A stretch of DNA of 64,000 bases from positions 12,221,001 through 12,285,000 of the forward strand of contig NC_081811.1 in the NCBI RefSeq assembly GCF_030704535.1, given 5' to 3'. Positions 21,485 through 35,300 of the stretch are shown one piece after another. The first letter of the stretch is position 1. The number at the start of each line of letters is the position of its first letter. The notes beneath the pieces are model-generated. The model searched no databases, was not told the DNA's origin, and saw only the letters and a program-made list of their open reading frames with translations. The DNA comes from Vitis vinifera. Taxonomy: Eukaryota > Streptophyta > Magnoliopsida > Vitales > Vitaceae. A program made the translations under genes and the position numbers.

Positions 21485-24475
21485 ATGGCCTTGACCAACT
21501 TCATCATCACGGTGGCCGGCGTCAGCGCCGTCATTCTTCTACTGAGGAGCGATGTTAAACAATCGGCTTCCATTTTCAGGCGCAACGTTCGCCATATTCG
21601 TAATTGGCTCGAAGAAGAATCTGCCTCTGCTTCCAAGTAATCTTTCTCTATATTTCTTCTTTCCATTTACACTAAATGCTTTTTGATTTAGCACTGTTTT
21701 TGTTCGAAATCGTTGTTTTCGTTAATCATATTTTATTCTGCTTCCTGTTATTGCAATTGTCGTATTTTTATCAAAATATTGAGTGAAAATGTTATGATGG
21801 TGATCGATTCATTGATGATAATTTTGAAATGGGTGTGTTCCCGTTGCTCAGGAACTGAGCTAAATCTTGTGGGTTCTTTTAGGTTTTTTCAGTGTTTTAA
21901 TTTGAAAATTTTCGGACAAGACAAATTTAATGGAAGCTGAATTGAGCTCCATTTCTAGTGGGGTTAGTGAAGCAGTGGAAGCATATAATTTGGGGTTGGA
22001 ATGGTTCTCTTTAGACCGTTCAAGCCATTATCTCCTTTTTCCCCAAATTTTGTTTTTGTTGTTCTCTTTGCAGTTATTTGGCCAAGACAAAATGACTATT
22101 AATATTCGGATGCATTGATATTTTCTTAGGGTATCATAGCCTTCTTCCATGTCCACTATGATTTGGTTCTAATTTTATTTTTGCAAGCTGATATGTTCAG
22201 ATATGGCTCCTTTAAAATTATTAAAACTATAAAGAGGATGAGGAAAGTTGAAGAAGCTTGTTCAATTATGGTTGTTAGAGCAATATTTGCCTCTGGCTTG
22301 TAGATTTTTTCCTTGCTTAAATTAAATTGTAACTCCAGTAATTAATCCTACTGGACTAGGCAAGCCTCAACAATGAGCTTCCTTTAGAAATACCTTGTTT
22401 TTATACCTACTTGATTGGGGAAGGAAGTGAAAGAGCATTCTTGATTTATGGAATTACCTAGAAGGGTGAATAAGCAGTCCAATTTTTATGGTCTTAAACT
22501 CAATTTTCTTAAACCTTAACTATTTAATTAATTGAATCAAATGATATCCAGGAAGATAAGAATAAGGAAATTGATAATCACACATTGAGCACCAGATATA
22601 TGTGGAAGCCATTGATAGAGCATCAACCAAAGCCTCTACAGATGTAAAACCATGGGGGACCATAGATGAAATGCACCAAATCTAAAAGAAGAGTGCACAG
22701 GTAAATTGATTCATATGCTACAACCTCCTAAGAGACTTGTACCAGTCTATTTGTTCATTTCTTCACGTTTGTGATGTAGTACTCTGTGCATTTTAGTGGA
22801 TCACTTCAACTTTCTGCTAAGACTAGTGGATTGATGCACCAAGACTTTGCCTTGTATCTCTATTGGAAAGGACTTTCAAGTGTCTTTCTTGAAAGATTTT
22901 TGAGAGTTATGCATCATAGAATAAAGGCATTGTATTCTCTATTGAGCTCTTATGGCCCTTTTAAAATATTGGCTTCCGGTATATCTAGGCAAATGCTAAG
23001 TTTTTAAAGTAAAGCCTAATTAGAAAATCCCTTAATGTGAAAAATAGGATTTTTTGGGCTTTTAAAAATAATTTTTCAAAATAAAAGGTCCAAGGCACTT
23101 GAGCATTCTCAAGGAGATCGCTTGACTGTTCCTAGTTGGACGTTTGAGCATCCTACCTTGATTTTCTTATTTTTGCATTGTAAGTTGGCTTGAGTACTTT
23201 CTTGGTGTTCAAGTGTTTTTAGCATACTTTTAACCCTAACTCGACTCAAACAAATTTAACTATCATTATTTTGACCTAAATCTAAAATCTGAAATTTACT
23301 TACCTGTGTTTCTATCTTGGAAGGCTTCAACTTGTTTTGACTTTTGTGGTGGATAAATCACATTAGAATGGGTAGCTCTAGATCAGTGCATTTTTGAAGC
23401 AGAGTTATCAACCTTAACTAATACAGTAACAGGAAGAACACTAATAAATCCATTTGGGCACTAAATTTGTTTGAAGGTCTTGTTCAATGTATGATTGACC
23501 ATTACCTTGTTCTTTTGTGATACTTGAGCTTAATATGCATTGGGTAGCAAATTGCAAACTTAGAGACTGGAATACAGTCAACATTGAACTTCATCATGGT
23601 AGCATTTTCTCTAATGTATGGTGGTTTATGTTACACATTGATTAGTTTGAGATGGAATTGTATTCAAAGGTCACAGAGTTTTTGAAGAGAAGAATGGTAA
23701 AGAAGCACCCTGGGTGTGATTTGGTGGCTCTGGTGAAGAATGCCTTGTCTCACCACTTTTCTTTGTTTACAAACCTTTTTTTGCTTTGGGAAAAGCTGAA
23801 TGCGTATTTCTGGGTCCTTGGTGTCTTTTCCTCTCTGCTTATTTGTTCTTATATATATATATAATGTTATGTTCTTTTGAAAAATTTCCTGCCCCTCCTC
23901 CATTCATTCCAATCTTTCTTTAGTTTATCTTTATTTATCTATAAGTATGATTCAATTTTTAGAGATGACCTTTTCTTTCATTAAAATATTATTGCTCAAT
24001 AAGGGTTCAGGCAGCTGGATGAAGAACGGGTAAAAAAGTCTTCAGTTACTCCACTTGAAAAACAGTCCTTGATGTTGTAGAGGAGGATTGTATCAAATGT
24101 GAACATTGATAATACTTGTCCTGCCAAGATCAGTTATGATACTCTGTAGATGATAGTACTGTGAGTCGATCAGTATTCGGGATGGGGAAAAAAATTTGAA
24201 GTAGATGGTTGCGATTGATAAGTTTTTACTCGGAAAGAAAATCTCTTAAATAAGGAAAGAAGACATAGTCTGACCCATTTATCACTAATTGAATTATGCT
24301 GAGACAAACAATCTTTATTCTGTGGGTTGTATGTTGAAGTTATGGTTAATGGAAGCTGTCTTTGTGAAGTTACTACTTTTCTTTTGGTTCTTTCAGGGCA
24401 ACAGAGAAGGCAAAGCCCAAGGAACTGGAATCACAGGTTCCTCAGAAAGAGATTCCCAAGGAGGACAAGCAGTAG
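21485..24475 (+). CDS. Small membrane-anchored protein, 76 residues, two exons
   Basis: Exon 1 is 21485-21636 and exon 2 is 24397-24475, joined across a 2.76 kb GT-AG intron (donor AA/GTAATC, acceptor TTTCAG/GGCA). The split codon makes Lys51. The protein starts MALTNFIITVAGVSAVILLL, one N-terminal membrane segment, followed by a basic stretch (FRRNVRHIRNWLEEE). It ends in a soluble, charged tail rich in Lys, Glu and Pro. I do not recognise the family; a small organellar or ER membrane protein is possible. If the intron is retained, a TAA stops translation right after residue 51, so splicing decides the tail. The intron contains a copy of the dispersed repeat family seen at 2395 and 26625. 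Confidence 0.75.
22440..23300 (+). repeat. Dispersed repeat (GGGTGAATA family) in the intron
   Basis: GGAATTACCTAGAAGGGTG AATAAGCAGTCC and the AT-rich segment after it parallel 26625-26760; further right, the GCACTTGAGCATTC and GCTTGA motifs recur as well. No coding. The extent is approximate. Confidence 0.5.
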
Positions 24476-25813
24476 TAGTTAATAAATGGGCATTGGGCTT
24501 GTGTAGAATAACTGCCTAAAATTTTATTTTCATCTGGTATAAAGCTTAGTGAATATCAGCATCAATGATTGATGCTCAATCTTTTGCTTAGCATTTTGCT
24601 TTTTTACAATATTTCTTGTATGCAAACCAACCTGGAATCCTTTTCTGATGAATGAGCCTTTCTTTTTGGACATTTCCATGTCACTGTAACTAGACTAGCA
24701 TACTCTTCTGTGGCTGATTTTCTGAATTCGGATTCTACCACATATTTGAGTAATACACAATTTTTTATTTTTTTATTTTTTTTGTTGTATGGTTAGAAAA
24801 TGATGTTATGAATTTCGATCCAATCAAGGAATGGCTACCAGGAATGCCAGTGACTTTCGATTTTCCTCTTTCCCATTGTTGCTTGGTTTCTAATAGTTGA
24901 AGATGTATTAAAATAGGAAGTGAGATGATTGATCATCCAAAAACATTCATAATAAGGTGGTCTGCAAATGGGGTCTGTTGGACAAGGAAATTAGAATGAT
25001 TTTCTGTTGTTCAGAAGCAGAATGACATGGAAAACAAATTTGTTAAATGAGTTTTCGAGAACTGTTTTTGGAAAACAGTTTCTTTCTCTTTAGCATAAAA
25101 GCACATTGGGTAAGACAATGGATATAAACCCTATTTGGGATTGCATTTAATTTCTACATTTAGTAGTAGAAGTCGAACAGATTTAATTATTATTAAACTT
25201 TATGTTAAAAATGTTTTTGCTAAAGATAATGATAATTATGATATTTAAAAAAAAAAATCCAATTAAATAATTTTTTTTTTTGCATCTCATTTGAGAAAAA
25301 TTTCAGAATACAGGCAATTCATATTCAAGAGCATGAAGTTCATGATTTTGAGTCTTCTTTAAAACTCCCTTAAAAGTTAGATTTGACCTTCAAACAAGGC
25401 TTTTTAGCTCTGAAACAAGGCTATAGACAATCCCAAAAAGAGATGAAATACGAAACATTCAATCGGAATAGCAAGGGTAGTTTCATTTTCTGAACAAATA
25501 CTTTTGAGAAGAGAGTATGCATTATAACTACAAGAATGATGAATTTACCTGGCTATAATTCAGCCCAGTTTTGAGTTTTCCTCTTAAAGGGGCAAATATC
25601 AAATATACATAATTAGAGGTGATCAATTCTAAGACCACTCCCTCTGTGGAAGAACCCCAAAGAAAAGGGAAGATTGGGATGGTTATTCAACAAGTGGCTG
25701 CAATTACCATCCATCCAAACAATAGATTTATAGTTCATCTTTGTATACAAATTTGATAGCTTCTATTCTCTAATTTTTAGACCACTCAACTGGTAAAAGA
25801 TTTTTAAGCAGGC
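24476..25813. other. Gap between two convergent genes
   Basis: The plus-strand small gene ends at 24475 and the minus-strand membrane-protein gene ends at 25814, so both 3' UTRs lie here. No further ORF of note. Confidence 0.6.
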
Positions 25814-28800
25814 CTACGTGAAGTAGCGGCGTCTCAAGAAAAGGAACAAAGCTGTTGAAGCGGCCACAGCATATGGAAAAACAGTCCAAACTCCCTGTAA
25901 GATTGCATAAATTAGGTTCCTTTATCAGTAAATTCAGAATTTCAAGCAAAAGGAATATTTGCCTACCACTGTTGTTGCAACAGTAGCCAAGGCAAAGACA
26001 GGGCGCTCCCTCAGTAGAAACCCGATCCCCAACTGAGATTGGAAAGCAAAGCAAAGAAAAAACGGTGGCGTTAGTTTTTGAAATAGCATGTTAGTTATTA
26101 TGTTTTTCAATCAAGATTTTAACAGGGATGAGCAAAAAGACCGCATGGTGAAGTAATACATTGACAAAAATATCTATATCAGAGTACAGACTAAATTAGT
26201 CAGTTACAGAATCTCATTAAACCAAATATCCAAAAAAGATAAAGTGACTCAGTTTTCCACACCTTCCTACACTCTTTTGCCCACAAAACTCCTATTCGAA
26301 CCTAATAGGGTCTCTCTCACTGAAGAAGAAAGCACCAAAAGTGAAAATAGGAGATACCAAAGGCTCCTTACTCTTTCACAATGAATGAGAACATGATCAG
26401 CTGATTCTTCTTTCCTCTTACACAGAAAGCAATGATTTACCAAGGGCTACCCTCTCCTTTTGGTCTGATCCAAAGTAATAGCCTCCTCAGCAAGAAAATC
26501 ACTTTTACAAGCCTACCAGGAAAAACAACACCTCCCTCAGGCTCTAAGGAAGAATAGATAGATTTGACCTTGAACTTTCCATCCCTAAAACCTTCTTGAA
26601 AGTTTAAGATCTTGCATCATGGAACTACCTCAAGGGTGTGGGAGGGGGAGGGTGGGGGTGAATAGGCAGTCCTTTATCAATTAGCCCAAAGATTACAAAT
26701 TTTTGGTTTTTACAAATTCTTTAATTAAATTACCAAGTGTTAATTGATTCAATAATTCTAATTGCACAAGTACACAAGAAATATACGTTGAAAACCACTC
26801 ACAAAGCCTCTCAAGGACTTTGCGGATGTAAAAACCAAGAGGTCAAAGACCACAGAGCTATAATCTACTAACTATGAAAAATTAAGTACAGAGATTTTTT
26901 TAACAATTGTTATTCGCTGATATTTACAAACCAGTACCTACACTTAATCTCACATCCATATTGCAGCACCACCATATCCCTTAGACTCCTCAACACCTTG
27001 AGGGGTGCAATTCTCTCTCATGAATCCAAGAATTAAACCAAATAGTTTTGAGAGTTTCAAATTAATGCTAACTGTAATGACATTTAGGCTTTTTGCACAT
27101 TAAGGAGAAATTGTAAAACATAAGACATATATATATGGTTGAAACCCTAGTGGAACTCCAAAATCCCAATTTTCCAAAACAAGTTTGCCAAAAGATATAA
27201 AAATTGGAAACTTTGTAAACTAAGAATTCTGGCAGTTCAGGCTTTGAAAGATCAGGCGCCTGTTAAGTGTGCTTGAGTGCCTCTTGGTAGCGCTTGAGCA
27301 CTTGATCATAAAATCCCCTTTCCAAATTAAAATTAAATGCCCAATTTTTTAATTCCCTAAAGTTCACTTTATGCCACTTATAAAGATCATTACCCTTTTT
27401 GTAACTTTTTATAATTACTTGTGCTATCTCTGGTTGATTATACAACAACCTTGAGTCTTCAACTGAGTGTAAGTCATAGAAAAAAAAATGAAGTCCTAAA
27501 CTAAGATAAATGAAACAAAATTGTTAACTTAATCTAATCAGACTAATGCACTAACACCTTCAAACCAATCTATCCTCAACACTAATCCATCATGAAGTCA
27601 GGAAATGGTAACTCCTATATAATCTCCACCTTTTAATCAAGAAATTGCCTTAGGATGCTTGGATGCCAGTACCCCACCCCACACACAACCCCAAGCATCC
27701 TTCCAAAACCTGACTCTCCTGCTATTTTCCAACTCAAAGCTAGTTCTTGCTTTAAAATCATCCCATCCTCTCCTAATTGCTTGCTAAAACCCCACCCTAA
27801 ACCTTCCCTTCCAAAATCAGAAGATCACCCCTCCACCTCTTCCCATAACCGTACTCAAATAACCCACCTGCACAAATGATCCCTTTTGAACTCAAATCTC
27901 CAACACCATTTGCATAGCATGGCCTTATCTAGAGAAGATAAGACTCTAATGCCTAGGCCCCCTTTCTTTTCATTTCTGGAGATAGTCAAGCAATTCACCA
28001 AATGTCATTTTTTTTCTTAAACACACCATCAAGCTACCAGATGGCTGGCAAAACCTCAATCTTAAATTATTACAGTATGTGCAGAAAGTTGATTCAATAT
28101 GAGTTTGATGGAATTCAATTGACCATATACAATATACCATCCACAACAAAAAGAATAAAAAACACATGGAAAAGCAAAAAAGCTAGCTGCATACAAGTTT
28201 GCTCCCTATGTAGATATATGCACATAGGTGTTAATGCATAAAAGTCATTTTAGGTATCTATTTATGTACATAAATTTATACTATGCATGTCTATCTGTAT
28301 GATATGCTGCAAGTTTTCAAAAAGAACAAAAAATGACCTGAAGTGGAAGAGTGACCAGGCCACCGAAGCAGACACCAGCAAAGAAACACTCTGGAGATAT
28401 GCCCTGCATTCAGACAAAAGCACATGCTCACCAAGACAATCAGTGTGATAAACAGTCAATATAAATGGGCTGTGTTTTCAATAGATATTTGAGTGAATCA
28501 AATAACTGACAAATATATCTATGATGAAAATATTATCATGATTGCTATTAGATTACAGTCACAATTTGTCCTAACTGAATAAATAAATAAATAAAATAAA
28601 GAAATACGACACCAATCAATACAATGCTTACTCTCATCAGAAGTTAATTGTTTAGATTTAATATCTTTCAAAATTTTGGTTTCCTTATTTTTCATATTTT
28701 TTTAGTTTGTTTTTCTGCACGATATTGTTTTCATTATTTTCTAATTTTATATTTAAGCATGCAGACTAACCATGTTTCCACTTACATTGAAGCAAACACA

Positions 28801-29309
28801 CATATTTTATATATATTGTTGAACAACCAATTTTCCTAAAAGCTTAAACTTGTAGGATTTGGGTTCACAATGTATATCTTACTCTCTAACACCCTCCCTC
28901 ACATACAGCACGATACCGACACATGGAGAGATACATAGGCTCAGACAAACAACCACAATTATCCTCTTTTGGGCATACTCAATAAATTGGGGAAATAAAT
29001 ATGAGGTGAGGCTTGATCACATGAACTACCACCAAACACATGACCTCCTGCCAAAAGAGGCTTTAATACCATGTAAACATAGGCTAGAAAATAAATGGAA
29101 TAGCCTCATAACTTATTGGAATGAACACCCAGTACATTTATAGAAAGAAAACTAACAAGCAGATAGAATCTAGGCTAAAGCAAATCCCTAGAAAATAGGA
29201 ACCGAAATTCAGATAGATAAAGCTTCCTAATCACCTATGACAACTATATTTTGAATTTTAAAAACAGAATATTAATAAAACTTAAATAATAACAAACTTG
29301 ATCCTAAAC

Positions 29310-29369
<60 letters not shown>

Positions 29370-32300
29370 TATCTTAGAAATATTATTATTATTCTTGCTT
29401 GATAAGCAAAAAGAGCTGAATGGAATAAAGAAGTGCCTGAGAGAAAAGAGGCACAATCCATGTACAAATGGTGTATACAACCAATGCATAAAAAACCAGA
29501 TCAATATCTTTGCTAAACTAACCAATTCCCCCCATATCCATAAAATCCCATAAGGAGAAGAAAAAGGATAATCCATTCCCCCACCACACCACAAAAAAGG
29601 GAAAAAAAAAATGTTGTCTTAAGAAACACATATAACAACTCTAATCACCACCACTCCAAGTCTTTAGATGTTCTTCAATTACACTTTTTCCAAGTGAGCT
29701 AAGAAGTACATAACAAAATTAGCCTCCATACATCCTTGCACTTGCACTTGGCTTCTAAAAGTAGCATGCTAACTAAGAAGAACATTTATCACCAAATGGT
29801 GAAGCAACCAAGAAACATTGATTAAGGAGAATACCATCAATTGAAATCCAAAATTCCATTAACAATGGATAAGAGTGGGCAGCAGACTCAAGAAGGTCAT
29901 CATTGCAAAGCCAGCAATCATTAACCAAACTCTATCCTCTCTCTAACAAAAAAAATAAATAAAACAAACAAACTTGGCAGGTATTTTATAGTTTCCAAAT
30001 CATCTTAGAGGGAAAGTAGAAGTTTCATTTGAAAATTTAAGACAAATAATAGGATCTAATGGAGAATGATTCCCTCCTAGAAATCTGCCAAACCAGCATA
30101 TGCTACAACTCTACAAGTCACAAGAGGAAAAAGGGAAAAAGAAAAGTTTAGAAGTTGCAACAAGGAATCTGCTGCTGTCAACTCTCCATATAAAAAGTTC
30201 CTCCTGGTTCTACGGTTCCAACAATGTCCATCCTAAAAATCTGCAACCCAAGCTTCCACATATGGTTTGCCAAATTGAAAAGCCCTAGAAAACAACCCTT
30301 TGAAGGGTCTCCCCCACATCAATGGTCATTCCAAAACATGACTGTAAGGCCATTGGCAAATCTTGCCCCTAATAAGGACTTGAACTAAGAAATCAACCAT
30401 AGGCAAAAGTAATTAGTCAGAAAGCTACCCCTCCTACATCCCAACTCCTTAGCAAAACCCTCATAATCCTCCACTCTCTCAACTAAGAGCAGCTTGCTTT
30501 TATCTAAGATAATTCTCAATCCCTAAGCAACTTCAGAACACAAAAGAATCGCCTAACATAAGATAAACTGTCTTTATACACCTCACAAGAAAAACAATGT
30601 TTCACTGGCATACAAAATGTGTCTACTCAACCCCACCATCCCTTAAACCCTCCACCTTAAACCCCTTAATGTAACCTCCTTCCACCACCCTCTGTTTCGT
30701 TAGAAACAACTTAAGACTTCCATCATCACCATGAATAATAGGGAGAGAGAAATAGGGTCTCCTTGTCCTAAGCCTCTCATGCTCTATAAAAACCAGTGGG
30801 GGACTATTGACTAGCAGATGGAACCAACCTGTTTCCAGGATGTTTCTTCAAACATTGCCAACCTGTTGTTTCTTGAAAGAGCCAATTTTTTTACTTCTGA
30901 CTCATGAAATGGTAGGCCATCCTCTCCCTTTCACATTCCATCTTCTTATCATATGCAAGGCATAAGATTTTGAGTAGCAATATTGCCAAACACATCTGTA
31001 TTCCATTTATTCAGGTCCCTTGTAAAAGCTTTGAGCTTCCAAGCAAGCTTGTGACTAACCAAACCTTAGGCACATAACTCCTCCAACATCCAGCAACTCA
31101 ATTCTTGAACCCACCTCCTTAACGCCACATTTTTTTCAAATCCAAAAGAGCATTTTCCTACTCTTAAACCTCTGCTATCAAGCAAGATAGGATAGTTATC
31201 AGAAGCTGGCCTAGGTAAAATTTTCTGAGCCACTTTGTAGAAATGTTCTTTCCTATCTGTAGAAATCAAAAAATAATCAAGGCAAGACAACACTCGACTG
31301 TCTTGGCCTCCATTCCAAGTGAAAGCACCTCCATCCAGCACATATTGATCAGATTGCAATTAAAGTCATTGAAGCTTCTTATGGTCAAAGACAGCATTGA
31401 AGCCTCTCTCCCTTTCACATCTGCTATGGCTAGAAACCAGAGCGTTCTTCAACTGAGACTTGATCATTACAGGCTTTGCTAAGAATAATCTCAAGCATTC
31501 TGCTACAAACCCATTGGGCTCACTAGCTCAAATGGAGTGAGGAAGCTGGAAACGTAGAAAGCAGCCTTTCAGCCCACACAACCATGAGATCAGCTCACCT
31601 TTAAGGAATGGGGTTAGGGAGGGGCCCTAACGGACACTTTACCAAGCGTGAAACCCAACAATCCTACACAAAGGGCTTGGGCCACTCAAAGGCCCTTGAG
31701 AGTGGGAATTTGAATTGAGGTGGGCCCCATATTGCAGCAAAGTTTGCTCTTTCCCTGTAGAATTCATGCCTTTTCTGTCCCTTACCTTCTCAACACATAC
31801 CTTGACTCTCTTTCTTCAACACTAGCACATCTTTAGCTGCAGATGAGCACAATCCACCCTTATCAACCTCCATATAGCACACTACTCTCTCTACAACTGC
31901 TCTACCTTTCCCTGTCATTGCAGCTCTAAGAGAGTCAAACCACACTGGCAACTCTCCTAATATAATTCACTTTTCCTGGCAACTCCCTTCCTGAAGTTTT
32001 CATTGAAATTCTTGCTCACCAAAACTGATATCAATACATCCGTCCTCATCCATCATGATAAAGCCTCAACACACATCACCTACTTTTTTGAAAAGCTTCT
32101 TCCCCTACTAGTGTGTAGGCAGCTCAGCCATCCAAGATTCTGCAAGGTGGAAGTCCCCCATATACATATGGCTGACGGCACCCATTTATCAAAGAGGAAA
32201 ATTTTCCCTTGAAAGAGCTTACTGCCTTGCTGCAAAAACTAATTACTAGCCTCTGGGGAAGAGCACTCAAAAAGGGAAAAAGAACTGCTCAAACGTATCA

Positions 32301-35300
32301 CCCCTGCATTACCTGTCTTCCTCCATTCCTGGCTTGCCCATGCTTCCATTTTTAAGCAATCTGGCAGAGGATCACCTACTGCTCCCCAACGCCACCCACA
32401 AGGCAACATTTCAGCTCTTTAACCTTCTGAATAAAGTCTTCCTCCATCATCTCCACCTGAACTGAGTCCTGAAACCTACCTGGTTGCCTCTTCACCATTT
32501 CTGCAGAACTTTCTGTTTTAGAAACCAATGTTGATAACTCCCCCACCTTTGGAGAGGGAAACTTACAACTATGACTAGGAATGGTGCTGGAAGAAACTGA
32601 GCCAAAAACTCACAAGCCCCTGATTCTAATGGTGATTGCAGCCCAACCTAGGAAGTCAAAACTCAGGGAAAATCACAAAAAACCTCATTGCACCCTCTGA
32701 AAGGACAGAACATAGTAAGTACCTCCCTGCCTGGTTTTGCCTCATTTCAGCCTTGAGCCACCTTCCATTGTCTTTTCACTCCTGAAGAACGAACCTTCTC
32801 TTTCCACTTACAGCGACTATCCATTGAGTCCAACAACCAAGCTAAGCCTTTTTGGCTTAATTTAATCCAATTAGAGTAACCCTTTCTCCAATCCTAAGTT
32901 GGGAGGAAGCATAAGTTCTTATTTCCTCTCCAGCAGATAATACTTTTCAAAACTTCTCATATCCCTTCATCTTTGCCAAGCAATGTAACAGGCTTGTATT
33001 ACACTAGCCAAAATCAGGATATCATCATTCCACCATCAAGTATCTTACATGATGAATTGTTCCTTTAAAATTCTCCTAGAACACTTGCTACTGGTTCCTT
33101 TTTTCTGACACTGACTTCCTTTTATCATCTTCTATTTCAATAGCACTGATGTTAGGTTCTTTATAAGGGAGAGATTAGCTACAGGCATGATCAGTTATAA
33201 ACAACTTAAGAGAAAAGAGTGGTTCGAAGAACCTGTTAGTTCTATGATACCTCACCCTGAATAACTATAGAGAGCTTACATTTTGCCTATTCCACCCTTC
33301 CTTCACGACAAGAAAATCTACTTCACTGTTATTTGATCCATCAGAAAAAGTTTCTATGCCCATTCTCTTTTAAAGCATGTTTTTCAGTGCAAGTTAATAG
33401 CCATAGGAAAATTAAGATTGTCTCCTGCCTCATTCCTCTATAAAAATCCCTAGACCTTGCTACTTTTCCAACACGAAGGCACCCAATTTTCCTAAAGCCT
33501 CTTCCTACTACCTACATTTTCTATATGTTGGCCCCTCTAATTCAAAACTAATTGCCCACCTACAAATATATTTTTGCATTAGCCCTTATTTCCGAGAAAT
33601 ATTTAAGATGCATGCTAGTAACAATTTGTATCATGTCTAGCCATATTTCCATGAATGAGATTTCTCAAATTCCTGTTAATGCATGTATCAGTCAAGAAGG
33701 CTCGCAGGAATGCCTATTTAAAATAGGCAAACAATAACAGTTTTGAATTAAAATTTTGAAAGAAATGGTTTGATATCCTATTTTTGTTTCTAAAGAGAAA
33801 TTACTAGTTGTGATGCAGGCATTGTTGCTTTTTTTAAGTCATTATATGACCAAATTGAAAAATGAATATACTTACACACATATATTCATTCAAAATTTGG
33901 GAAGAACACAAGTGTAGACCCTCAATTTTGTCCCTTGCCACTTGCATGTATCTTAGGGGTGTCGCCTGCACCCAATTTTTGTATGTCACGGCTATAGAGC
34001 CCTTGTTGGGCTTAATCAGTTTTCGAACCTCACGTGAGTTCACCTATGGTTCGATTTAGTGCGAGCATTTAGTCCATTATGAAATGCTGTCATGGCCAAT
34101 TCCTTGGATCATATCATGCTACAGGATTGAGGTTAAGATCTCCACAAAAACTTCAGTTCAGTTGGAGCTCGTTGAAGCCCATCCAAATTGGAGTACTCTG
34201 GCTTGTTTTAGTCATTTCTCCTTCGTCCGAGCTCAGAATTGCGTACCGTTCTTTTTTTTTGGATTCCTTACTCTTCAAAGAATATTCTATCAAAATTTGA
34301 GAATTTTTCTCAACCGGTTTGCAACCGGCTTAGCCAATTCGTCGGAGCAACTCGCTGAAGCCCATCCAAATTGGAGCACTCTGGCTTGTTTTAGTCATTT
34401 CTCCCTCATCCGAACTCAGAATAATGCACTGTTTTTTTGTTGGATTCCTTACTCTTATAAGAATATTCAGTCAAAATTTGAGAATTTTTCTCAACCAGCT
34501 CAACCGGTTTGCAACTGGCTCAGCTGGTTCATCGGGGCAACTCGCTGAAGCCCATCCAAATTGGAGCACTCTGACTTGTTTTAGTCATTTCTCCCTCATC
34601 CGAGCTCAGAATTGCGCATTTTTTTTTGTTGGATTCCGTACTCTTCAAGGAATATTTTGTCAAAATTTGAAATTTTTTTTCAATCGGCTCGATCGGTTTG
34701 CAACCTACTTAGCCTGTTTTTCGGGGTAGCTCGCTGAAGCCCATCAAAATCTAGAGCACTTTGGTTTGTTTTTAGTCATTTCTCCCTCATCCGAGCTCAG
34801 AATTATGCACCGTTTTTTTTTTGTTGGATTCCTTACTTTTCAAGGAATATATCCTGTCAAAATTTGAGAATTTTTCTCAACCGGTTTACAGGTTGATTGC
34901 AATCCACCTTGAATCCATGTGGATTCTTAACGGGTAAGCAATGGTGGATTTATGAGGGGCAGTTGCCCACCTTGTGATTGGAGGAGGAGTTGAATAAGTT
35001 GGAGTTCCGGGGCTGATGGTGGGGGATTCCAAGGCTGAAGGGGAAGAAAAATGAGGTGGTGCAGATGCTGAGAGGAGGAAGCTGGCATAAAAGGCATTTC
35101 AGAGAGAGTGTGAAGGGAGGTTTTGGAAATTTTGGGTGGGAGATTCTACTGGGGTGACGACTGAAAGTGTGTGTGTGGGGGGGGAGGGTTCTTGGCATCT
35201 CTGAGGGCTCTGCATCCAGAGAGAGAAGAGAGCAAGAGAAGAGAAAGAAGAAGAGGGGAGACATTTTGAGAAAGGGAAGTTGATTTTGCTGTGGTTTGCT

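Noticed and set aside
34079..34729. Overlapping plus-strand ORFs with repeated HPNWSTLACFSHFS peptide
   Set aside because: These are the tandem 183-190 bp units of the solo LTR read in frame, not a protein-repeat gene.
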